A stretch of DNA of 6,854 nt from Rhodanobacter sp. (GTDB lineage Bacteria; Pseudomonadota; Gammaproteobacteria; Xanthomonadales; Rhodanobacteraceae), in NCBI GenBank assembly GCA_026193555.1, contig JAPHUU010000243.1, positions 1-6,854 on the forward strand. Reading direction: 5' to 3'. A model generated the notes under the pieces. That model saw nothing but the letters and a program-made list of their open reading frames with translations, did not search any database and was not told where the DNA came from. Below are positions 1-6,092 of this stretch, one piece after another; within the stretch, counting starts at the first letter, position 1; the number at the start of each line of letters is the position of its first letter. The translations under genes and the position numbers were made by a program.

Positions 1-52
1 GGCTTGGCTACAGAGCAGCTTTCCAATCCCGCTCACGAGTACCCCACCATGA
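1..52 (+). CDS. Possible 3' end of an upstream gene (partial, runs off left edge)
   Basis: The frame starting at base 2 is open from the window edge to a TGA at 50-52, giving 16 codons that end in ...PLTSTPP. That TGA overlaps the epimerase ATG at 49-51 as ATGA, the same 4-nt overlap found at three other gene junctions in this window. This is the main reason to think a real gene ends here. The visible residues carry no recognisable motif, so no product can be named. The other two forward frames are also open over this short stretch, so chance is a fair alternative. Confidence 0.4.
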   Translation, partial: AWLQSSFPIPLTSTPP

Positions 53-1041
53 ATACCATCTTGGTCACCGGCGGCGCCGGCTACATCGGCAGCCACGTCG
101 TCCAGCAACTGAGCCAGCGCGGCGAACGGGTCGTCGTGCTCGACAATCTGGTCAGCGGCTTTCGCGAGGCAGTACGTGGCGCCGAGCTGGTGGTCGGCGA
201 TGTTGGCGATCGATCACTGGTCGCACGGGTTCTGACCGAACACCGGATCGGTGCCGTGCTGCACTTCGCGGCGCACACGGTGGTACCGGAGTCGGTGCGT
301 GACCCGCTCAAGTACTACGGCAACAACACCTGCAACACACGAAACCTGCTCGCCTGCTGCGTCGATGCCGACGTACGCCGGTTTCTGTTCTCATCGACCG
401 CGGCGGTCTACGGCATGCCGGCCAGTGGCGTTGCCGATGAGGACACGCCGGTGCAGCCGATCAACCCGTACGGGGCCTCCAAGCTGATGTCCGAGACCAT
501 GCTGCGCGACCTTGGCGCGGCCGGTGCGATGCAGTACGTGATCCTGCGTTATTTCAACGTCGCCGGCTGCGATCCGCAGGGCCGCATCGGCCAGTCCACG
601 CCCAACGCGACCCTGCTGCTCAAGGTTGCCTGCGAACATGCCGTCGGAAAACGACCAAGCCTGTCGATATTCGGCACCGACTACGACACTCCGGACGGCA
701 CCGGCATTCGCGACTACATCCATGTCGAGGATCTTGCCGCGGCCCATCTTCGCGCGCTCGACCATCTTCGCGCGGACGGCGAATCACTGACCCTCAATTG
801 CGGTTACGGCCACGGCTACAGCGTGCGCGAGGTGATCGACGCGGTACAACGGATCAGCGGCCAGACATTGACCGTGATCGAGCAACCGCGACGCGCGGGT
901 GATCCGCCGATGCTGATCGCCCGGGCAGATCGCCTGCGCGAACGACTCGGCTGGATCCCGCGCCATGACGATCTGGATTTCATCGTGCGTACGGCACTGG
1001 AGTGGGAACGCAAGCTGGAAGCCGCCGAAGCAGCGACATGA
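49..1041 (+). CDS. galE: UDP-glucose 4-epimerase family protein (GalE/ExoB type)
   Basis: Predicted cytoplasmic NAD-dependent extended short-chain dehydrogenase that interconverts UDP-glucose and UDP-galactose, or their N-acetyl forms, to supply sugar nucleotides for polysaccharide assembly. The protein is 330 aa, normal for GalE. Visible features are the Rossmann motif TGGAGYIGSH at residues 7-16, the catalytic Ser/Thr region SST at 115-117, the Y141-x3-K145 pair (YGASK), RYFNVAG at 167-173, RDYIHVEDLA at 221-230 and a GDPP segment at 284-287. The ATG at 49 was chosen because MNTILVTGG starts right at the first beta strand, as is usual in the family. The frame stays open back to a TTG at 4, but that extension looks non-homologous. 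No strong ribosome binding site precedes the ATG, which fits coupling to an upstream gene. By hand alignment, Leu289 takes the place of E. coli GalE Tyr299, so an N-acetylhexosamine substrate is possible. The stop overlaps the next start by 4 nt. Confidence 0.93.
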   Translation: MNTILVTGGAGYIGSHVVQQLSQRGERVVVLDNLVSGFREAVRGAELVVGDVGDRSLVARVLTEHRIGAVLHFAAHTVVPESVRDPLKYYGNNTCNTRNLLACCVDADVRRFLFSSTAAVYGMPASGVADEDTPVQPINPYGASKLMSETMLRDLGAAGAMQYVILRYFNVAGCDPQGRIGQSTPNATLLLKVACEHAVGKRPSLSIFGTDYDTPDGTGIRDYIHVEDLAAAHLRALDHLRADGESLTLNCGYGHGYSVREVIDAVQRISGQTLTVIEQPRRAGDPPMLIARADRLRERLGWIPRHDDLDFIVRTALEWERKLEAAEAAT

Positions 1042-2843
1042 GCACGCTGCAACGGCATCGCCGCGCATCGGTCCGTTCGCTGGGTACGGCCCTTGGCGGG
1101 TGTTTGCTTGTTGCCGCGGTGCTGATCGCCGGCCTGCGCGTCGAGACGGCGTTCGGGCGCGCACGGGCACCGGCCGCGCTCGCTCTCGAGGCAGTCACAA
1201 CGCCGCCGATTGCACGACTCGGGCAACTCGATGCCACCCGCCTGGAAGCCATCCATCCCGGCTGGCAACGCATCGAATTGCATCGCCACGGCGCAGTCGG
1301 TACCAACGTGGCCGTGACAGTCGGCATTCCGTTCCCACCCGGCATGCTGTCGGATGCGCGGGCGGTGCACATCCTCGACGAGCATGGCGCGGTGATTCCC
1401 GCCGCTGTCGAGCCGACATTGCAATGGCACTTTGCCCATGGCGGCATCCGGGCGGTGCGTGCGCAGTTCCATGTCACGCTCGATGGTGACAGCCGCACCC
1501 TGCATTTCAGTGTCGGCAAGCCCGGACCGACGGCCGCTCCCGCCGTGGCAGCCGCCAGGGGCTGGCCATACGTCGACGGACTGGTGACCGGCCCCGATGG
1601 CGTACGTGTGCCTGGGGTGCTGGCCACGCTTGATCCCCAATGGATGTCGGCGTCGTTGGTCGCCGGCCCCCAACAAGCAGCGGTTCCACCCGGCGACTAC
1701 GACCGCTACGTCGCCACCCAGTTCGAGTGGGCCAAGGTGCTGCCAGCTGAGCAAGGATCAGCGTGGCTGTTCGATCGACCGACCACGCTGTTCCAGCAAT
1801 ATGTGCGTACCGGCCGCGCCGATTATCTGGCCGCGGCGGAGGAGAGCTACCGCTACTACATGGCACATATTCGCCGTATCGGCATGCCGGGCTGGCCGCA
1901 GTGCGGGGGTGGCTTCAGCCTTGGCGAGGTCGATGCCTGCGATTCGAAATACGTCTACGTGGAGCCGATTCTGCTGGCGCTGGCCCTGACCGGCGACGAC
2001 AGCGAGCACGATGCGGCCCTGATCCGGCGCATGATCGGCGCATGGGATACCGGCGGCTGGAATTTCCCCGCCGGCCCGTATATCCGCGTCAACCAGCGAT
2101 TCACCGAGCGCGAGGCCGGGCTTGGCTTGCTGGCGACGGTCAGCGCATGGGAAATCACCGGAGACAGACGCTACCTCCAGCGCATCGATGATCGCCTTGG
2201 CTGGCTTTACCAGCACCAGCAGCACAACCCCGATGGCCTCGGCATGGATGGCTCCTGGCGCAGCAGCTGGGACATGCATGAGGGCAACAAGTACGACCCC
2301 GCTACCGATGTACGCGGCAGTTCACCGTGGATGACGCAGAACATCATCGATGCGCTGTGGCACGCCTGGCTGGTTACCGGGGATGCGCGCATTCCCGTCA
2401 TGGTCACCGCGTTCGGCCAGTACATGGAGCATTACGGCTGGCTCGGCCCCAAGGCCATCAGGTCCTCGGGTACCGACTGGCGCGATCCCTGCGATGGCCC
2501 CGGTGGCCAGATCAGCTGGTATTGGTCATCGGCACACGCTGACCGCAAACAGCTCATCGCGTTGCAAGACTCTGACGGCTGGTACGCCGACTCGCACAAT
2601 GTGGAATTGGCGCTGTCGGTGGCCGTCGCCCGCTACTTTGAAGCTGACCCGACGAAGCAGCGCGCGCTGGACAAACGCCTGGCATCATTGGCCGCGTCCT
2701 ACAATCCACGCTGCGCCGAAAACCACAGTACCCGGCGGAGATTCAACTGGAACAACCGCGGCACCGGCGTCGTTCAGTGGCTGATCGGGCAGCCGGCCGG
2801 CAGCGGCATCGCACTGACGGCGGCACCAGGCGCAGAGCACTGA
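1038..2843 (+). CDS. Membrane-anchored or secreted RIFT-barrel plus alpha/alpha-toroid protein, probable polysaccharide lyase or hydrolase
   Basis: 601 aa. The start is the ATG at 1038, in ATGA overlap with the epimerase stop; a start at 1002 would lie well inside the epimerase gene. The N-terminus MSTLQRHRRASVRS is basic and is followed by a hydrophobic stretch at about residues 15-35. That predicts an uncleaved anchor or signal peptide with the rest in the periplasm. Residues about 75-160 look like a beta domain: the GIPFPPGML stretch (96-104), HILDEHGAVIP (111-121) and LQWHFAHGGIRAV (128-140) resemble the N-terminal RIFT barrel of PcRGLX/YetA-type exo-rhamnogalacturonan lyases. Residues about 220-590 are helix-rich with repeated aromatic and acidic clusters, such as WRSSWDMHEGNKYD (407-420), DGWYADSHNVE (513-523) and FNWNNRGTG (569-577), as in (alpha/alpha) toroid enzymes. 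Cysteines 289, 301, 485 and 559 could form disulfides. Trimming or degrading the polymer made by the locus is inferred. Substrate and catalytic residues are unknown, and it may be a non-catalytic binding protein. Confidence 0.8.
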   Translation: MSTLQRHRRASVRSLGTALGGCLLVAAVLIAGLRVETAFGRARAPAALALEAVTTPPIARLGQLDATRLEAIHPGWQRIELHRHGAVGTNVAVTVGIPFPPGMLSDARAVHILDEHGAVIPAAVEPTLQWHFAHGGIRAVRAQFHVTLDGDSRTLHFSVGKPGPTAAPAVAAARGWPYVDGLVTGPDGVRVPGVLATLDPQWMSASLVAGPQQAAVPPGDYDRYVATQFEWAKVLPAEQGSAWLFDRPTTLFQQYVRTGRADYLAAAEESYRYYMAHIRRIGMPGWPQCGGGFSLGEVDACDSKYVYVEPILLALALTGDDSEHDAALIRRMIGAWDTGGWNFPAGPYIRVNQRFTEREAGLGLLATVSAWEITGDRRYLQRIDDRLGWLYQHQQHNPDGLGMDGSWRSSWDMHEGNKYDPATDVRGSSPWMTQNIIDALWHAWLVTGDARIPVMVTAFGQYMEHYGWLGPKAIRSSGTDWRDPCDGPGGQISWYWSSAHADRKQLIALQDSDGWYADSHNVELALSVAVARYFEADPTKQRALDKRLASLAASYNPRCAENHSTRRRFNWNNRGTGVVQWLIGQPAGSGIALTAAPGAEH

Positions 2844-2959
2844 AACCGATCAGTCAGGACGCCTGCCTGTATTGGCGCCGATCCTTCGAAGATTCGCGGC
2901 TGCTCGCCTGCCTGCGGCATCGGCGAATCCGCAGGCACCGCGCATGATCACCACCATGA
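2844..2959. other. Convergent intergenic spacer
   Basis: This 116-base gap separates the stops of two converging gene sets and is the only non-coding stretch of note in the window. It holds a 10-base direct repeat, CGCCTGCCTG, at 2860-2869 and 2905-2914. It also holds a palindrome CTTCGAAG at 2884-2891 and several inverted repeats, listed separately. No open frame with family resemblance and no promoter-like pair of boxes was seen. Confidence 0.7.
2909..2937. terminator. Candidate hairpin in the convergent spacer, possible bidirectional terminator
   Basis: TGCCTGCGG (2909-2917) and CCGCAGGCA (2929-2937) form a perfect 9-bp GC-rich stem with an 11-base loop. The hairpin lies between two convergent stops, where a shared terminator is expected. 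Neither strand has a T-run after the stem, so it is not a standard intrinsic terminator. It could act as a transcript-end stabiliser or a weak pause site instead. Competing stems use the same bases: GATTCGC (2891-2897) with GCGAATC (2923-2929), and CGCCGAT (2876-2882) with ATCGGCG (2919-2925). Confidence 0.4.
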
Positions 2960-2962
2960 TCA
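2945..2962. repeat. Short inverted/direct repeat TGATCA-N6-TGATCA at the glycosyltransferase stop
   Basis: Two copies of the self-complementary hexamer TGATCA (2945-2950 and 2957-2962) flank the six bases CCACCA. Either copy can pair with the other to give a 6-bp stem. The second copy contains the TGA stop (bases 2960-2962, minus strand) of the family 2 glycosyltransferase. It is too short and too AT-balanced to be a convincing terminator, and chance is possible. Confidence 0.3.
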
Positions 2963-3724
2963 CTTGGCCGAGCCGCCTCGGCGCTTGGCCAACGCGTGCC
3001 AGCTGTAACGAAGCATGCACCGCATCGCGTGCAGCAGGCCGAGCCTTTCCACGTCGCGATAGATCGCCCATTGCCAGGCGGCGGCACGCAGCTTGTTGGC
3101 CGACAGCGAACCATCCCGAACCAGATACCACGCCAGTGGCTCGGCTGACGCCACCCGCACCGCCGCGCCGGCGCGGCGTACCTGTTCCAGCCAGAACACG
3201 TAGTCCTCATGCCCGATGCGTCGAAATGGCACATCGCCGAGCTCGCGCGCGTACACGCCGGTGAGATTGCCGATGAAATTGCTGGCCAGCATGTCGCGCC
3301 AGTTGACCCGCGCCGGCGGTGTCACCCGGCTCAGCACCCGGCCATCCTCGGCGACGCGCCAATACGCCGCATAGCTGATCAGGGCGCCGGTCTCGCGCAT
3401 CCCCGCCAATTGCATCTCCAGCTTGGCCGGGTGCCACCAGTCGTCGGCATCGAGAAAGGCGATGAAGTCGCCTCGCGCGGCGGCCAGACCGGCATTGCGT
3501 GCCGCGGCCACGCCGCCATTGGCGGGCTGGCGCTGCACGCGGACACGGGCGTCGGCACGTGCATAGGTGTCGAGAATGGCCAGCGAATCGTCTGCCGAGC
3601 CATCGTCGACCGCGATCAGTTCCAGGTTGCGATGGCTCTGCTGCACTACCGAGTCCACGGCACGCCGCAACCAGGTCGCCGCGTTGTAGACCGGCATGAT
3701 CACGCTGACCAGATCACCATCCAT
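2960..3724 (-). CDS. Family 2 glycosyltransferase (GT-A fold)
   Basis: 254 aa, predicted cytoplasmic and membrane-associated, transferring a sugar from a nucleotide donor to a growing glycan. Motifs in order: VSVIMPVYNA (7-16) is the first nucleotide-binding strand, DDGSADDS (40-47) follows, then NGGVAAARNAG (69-79). DADD (92-95) is the DXD-type metal and nucleotide-diphosphate site, and GHEDYVFWLE (171-180) carries the likely catalytic-base ED motif. The C-terminal part is basic and amphipathic, without a clear membrane segment. The ATG at 3724 was chosen because the conserved domain begins seven residues later and an AGGG box lies 6 nt upstream. It also overlaps the upstream stop by one base (TGATG). 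The frame is open further upstream, but that part is antisense-free shadow of the neighbouring gene. This is the last gene of the minus-strand operon. Donor and acceptor cannot be read from sequence. Confidence 0.93.
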   Translation of the reverse strand: MDGDLVSVIMPVYNAATWLRRAVDSVVQQSHRNLELIAVDDGSADDSLAILDTYARADARVRVQRQPANGGVAAARNAGLAAARGDFIAFLDADDWWHPAKLEMQLAGMRETGALISYAAYWRVAEDGRVLSRVTPPARVNWRDMLASNFIGNLTGVYARELGDVPFRRIGHEDYVFWLEQVRRAGAAVRVASAEPLAWYLVRDGSLSANKLRAAAWQWAIYRDVERLGLLHAMRCMLRYSWHALAKRRGGSAK

Positions 3725-4920
3725 CACGGACCCTGACGCCCCTGCCCCGCTCGCGCCGCAGCGATCCCGGGCGGCGGCGGAAGCACATGGTCGCGGTAGC
3801 TGTCCGGATTGCCCTCGCACCCGGCTTCGGCCGCCTTGATGATGTTGTAGACCTCGCGCGCCGTGACGTAATGGAGTACGTACTGGCCGCCATCGTTGTA
3901 ACGCGTCTCCAGATGCGTGTGCATCGCGTGCGCGCGTTCGCCCAGCAGCGTGTCCATGTCGCGCTCCTGGGTGCCGTGGGTGTGCACCTTGACGAAAACC
4001 CACTCCGGACGTCCCTCGACGTGGATGCCCGTGCGCACCCAGTCATCGATGCGCGCAGGCGTCGGCGGGCAGGCGCGGCGCACGTCGGCGTTCTCGATCC
4101 GCGGGATCAGGCCGAAGCGACGCTCGCGCCAGTTCAGCCCCAGCGGCCCCTGCACGATCATCAGATCACCGCTGGCGCTGCCGCCAACCCGCACCGGCTC
4201 GCCCGTGTCGTGGGATTTCGGCCGCAACGGATCATCGGTGGCGTAATAGATCGCGTTGACCATCCGCGTCTGCGTGTCGCTCGGCGCCGATGGCAGCGTG
4301 AAATCGGCATAGCAGCCCAGCTCGCGCAACAGGATCAACTCGTTGTTGATGCCGCACCAGCGCCCGTCGGCGCGCGAGTTGTCCAGGCTCCAGTTGCCGT
4401 GAATGAAGCCGAAGCGCAGCTGCCCGGTGACCGGATCGCGCGGCAGTGCGCCGTGGCGCGCATGCAGCAGCTCGTTGAACCGGCGGATGGTGGCGTTGAA
4501 ATGGTCCGCGGTATCGTCATCGTGATGCAGGTGAATCTCGATTTCGCCATAACCGTCCGCGCACAGTGCGGCAATTTTTTCGAGATGCTCCTCAAGATAT
4601 TCCTCTTCAGGGTAGAAGAAGGTGTGCTGCGGCGAGCGTCCGTCCGCATCGCGATGCGCCATGGCGAGCTTGCGGTAATCCCGACACCAGCGATCGACGC
4701 GCGCCCGCTGGGTCGCCAGATCGACCTTGCCCCAGGCCGGCTCGAAATGATCGACGAAGCAGAACATCACGTGTACCGGCCCGTCGACCGAAGCCGGGCG
4801 ACGCCGACGCAGGTAACTGCCCAGCCATATCTGCATGTTGCGGGCGCGCACCGCCCAGCTCAGCACCAGCAACGCCGACACCAACAGCACGACAAGCGTC
4901 ATCCACACGACAGTCCACAT
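3724..4920 (-). CDS. Membrane-anchored divergent NodB-fold (polysaccharide deacetylase-like) protein
   Basis: 398 aa. The ATG at 4920 overlaps the preceding stop by one base (TGATG) and has GAAGGGGG upstream; an open extension to 4977 adds 19 residues lying inside the neighbour gene. Residues 2-23 form one hydrophobic segment, followed by a very basic stretch (R25, R27, RRRR 38-41). The soluble domain follows the order of a NodB fold: HVMFCFVDHFEP (50-61) where deacetylases have their Asp pair, QHTFFYPEEEY (98-108) resembling the ATFFLIG strand, EIEIHLHHDDD (126-136) where the metal histidines lie, FIHGNWSLDN (172-181), GINNELILLRELGC (190-203), DFTLPSAP (206-213) and KVHTHG (311-316). The same layout appears in the canonical deacetylase of this operon. 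The usual TFDDG and HSxxxH forms are absent, so a different metal site or another hydrolytic reaction is possible. Removal of an acyl group from a glycan or lipid-linked intermediate is inferred. Its place between two glycosyltransferase genes supports a glycan role. Confidence 0.82.
   Translation of the reverse strand: MWTVVWMTLVVLLVSALLVLSWAVRARNMQIWLGSYLRRRRPASVDGPVHVMFCFVDHFEPAWGKVDLATQRARVDRWCRDYRKLAMAHRDADGRSPQHTFFYPEEEYLEEHLEKIAALCADGYGEIEIHLHHDDDTADHFNATIRRFNELLHARHGALPRDPVTGQLRFGFIHGNWSLDNSRADGRWCGINNELILLRELGCYADFTLPSAPSDTQTRMVNAIYYATDDPLRPKSHDTGEPVRVGGSASGDLMIVQGPLGLNWRERRFGLIPRIENADVRRACPPTPARIDDWVRTGIHVEGRPEWVFVKVHTHGTQERDMDTLLGERAHAMHTHLETRYNDGGQYVLHYVTAREVYNIIKAAEAGCEGNPDSYRDHVLPPPPGIAAARAGQGRQGP
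3731..3734 (-). promoter_or_regulatory. Ribosome binding site for the family 2 glycosyltransferase
   Basis: On the minus strand the bases read AGGG, 6 nt before the ATG at 3724. The box lies inside the last codons of the upstream gene and supports this start over longer upstream options in the same frame. Confidence 0.5.
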
Positions 4921-6092
4921 CAGCGCGACACCCCCTTCGGCAGCAGAGTCAGCAATTGTTCGGCGTTGTTGCACCACTGGCGCTCGCCGACGATGTAGTT
5001 ACGCGCCGCCGCACCGACATGCCGACGCTCATCTTCCTTGATGGCCAGATCCAGCACGCGCTGCACGCAGGCCGCGATGTCCCGACGCGGGAACAGCCAG
5101 CCGCTGTGACCATCTCTGACCACTTCGGCAATCGGCGCGTAGTCGGGAGCGACCATCGCCACACCCATCGCCATGAACTCGAACAGCTTCATCGGCGAGC
5201 CATAGGCGTTGGAATCGGGCAGCACGGCGTAGTCCATGCAGGCGATCCATCCCGCGATTTCCTCATGCCCCACCCTGCCCGGCAGCAGCACGCGATCGAC
5301 CAGACCCCGCTCGGCCACCAGCTGGCGTATCGCCGGCAGCGTGACGCCGTCGCCGACCAGCACCAGGGTCAGCTGGGGAGCCTCGTCGAGCCGCTCTGCC
5401 AACGCCTGAACGAAGGTGTCCACGCCATGCCAGTGCGCAAATGCACCGATGTGGCCGCAGACCACACGACCGGCCACGCCCCGTTCAGAGCGCAATCGGG
5501 GGATGTCGAAGCGCGCGGGGTCGAAGCGATCAATATCGGCCGCGTTGGGCGAGATCACCGAGGGGGCAATGGCGCCATACGCCGCCTCCGCCTGCTCCCT
5601 GAAATAGCTGGAAATGAACACCAGCCCGGTACAGCGGCGCAGGCACCAGCCCTCGACCCCTCGCGCCAGCGCCTTCAGCCACAACGGACGAACCCGCTCG
5701 ACCAGCGCCGAGTCGTTGATTTCGAGGATGATCGGTATCCCCTTTCGCCGTGCCAGCCAGACCGTGGCACACAGAAACAGCGAATAGCGCTCATAGATCA
5801 GTTGCGGCCGTTGTCGACGGATCACCGCGCCCATGCGCAACCAGGTGACCAGGTTGTAGGCGATCTCCATGAACTCGAACAGCACGCCGGGAAGATGGGC
5901 CACCGCTCCGGCCAGACGGCCGCGGCCAGCGCCGGATGCGGCGTTGGCCGTGGGTTCGTGCTCCGGATCAGCGCCGGGAAAAGACACCACCGTCACTTCA
6001 TGCCCCAACTCGCGCAGTGCATTGACGATGCCCCGGATATGCACGCCCTCGACCCGCAACCCGCGGGTGCGATGGTGGTACACGATCCTCAT
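4920..6092 (-). CDS. Family 4 glycosyltransferase (GT-B fold, retaining)
   Basis: 390 aa, predicted cytoplasmic or peripherally bound to the inner membrane. The N-terminal Rossmann domain starts MRIVYHHRTRGLRVEGVHIRG (first residues; GVHIRG at 16-21 is the glycine loop for the acceptor side), with YERYSLF at 100-106. The C-terminal donor-binding domain shows SPNAADIDRF (181-190), HIGAFAHWHGVD (214-225), LVGDG (245-249), LPGRV (270-274) and the phosphate-binding segment YGSPMKLFEFMAMG (297-310). E305 corresponds to the second Glu of the EX7E motif; the first Glu position is Tyr297, a pattern common in this kind of GT4. The ATG at 6092 was chosen because the fold begins there and it makes an ATGA overlap with the deacetylase stop; the frame is open to 6140, inside that gene. 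An aromatic and hydrophobic region at about 67-90 may bind the membrane. Sugar specificity is not readable. Confidence 0.92.
   Translation of the reverse strand: MRIVYHHRTRGLRVEGVHIRGIVNALRELGHEVTVVSFPGADPEHEPTANAASGAGRGRLAGAVAHLPGVLFEFMEIAYNLVTWLRMGAVIRRQRPQLIYERYSLFLCATVWLARRKGIPIILEINDSALVERVRPLWLKALARGVEGWCLRRCTGLVFISSYFREQAEAAYGAIAPSVISPNAADIDRFDPARFDIPRLRSERGVAGRVVCGHIGAFAHWHGVDTFVQALAERLDEAPQLTLVLVGDGVTLPAIRQLVAERGLVDRVLLPGRVGHEEIAGWIACMDYAVLPDSNAYGSPMKLFEFMAMGVAMVAPDYAPIAEVVRDGHSGWLFPRRDIAACVQRVLDLAIKEDERRHVGAAARNYIVGERQWCNNAEQLLTLLPKGVSR
4931..4938 (-). promoter_or_regulatory. Ribosome binding site for the divergent NodB-fold gene
   Basis: On the minus strand these bases read GAAGGGGG, ending 10 nt before the ATG at 4920. 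The box sits inside the last codons of the upstream glycosyltransferase gene. With the TGATG overlap, it supports the 4920 start over the longer frame to 4977. Confidence 0.5.

Noticed and set aside
4..48. TTG start giving a 15-residue N-terminal extension of the epimerase
   Set aside because: The family starts at the beta strand preceding TGGAGYIGSH. The extension is polar and non-homologous, and ATG at 49 overlaps a possible upstream stop.
1089..1103. LGGC lipobox-like sequence at residues 19-22 of the toroid protein
   Set aside because: The hydrophobic stretch lies mostly after the Cys rather than before it, so lipoprotein processing there is unlikely; a simple anchor fits better.
816..1754. 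312-codon minus-strand open frame across the epimerase end and the toroid gene start
   Set aside because: It crosses two well-supported + strand genes, has low-complexity Arg/Ala/Gly-rich sequence and shows no motifs.
2909..2937. Calling the spacer hairpin a standard intrinsic terminator
   Set aside because: No T-tract follows the stem on either strand, so it is kept only as a candidate.
4575..4580. Run of six A on the minus strand within the divergent NodB-like gene, as a frameshift site
   Set aside because: In frame it reads GAA AAA ATT, which does not form an X-XXY-YYZ slippery heptamer. The protein motifs continue in the same frame on both sides.
3787..4998. 403-codon open frame on the + strand opposite the divergent NodB-like gene
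   Set aside because: It is a codon-complement shadow without family-like motifs. The minus-strand protein has a membrane anchor, ordered motifs and coupled junctions.
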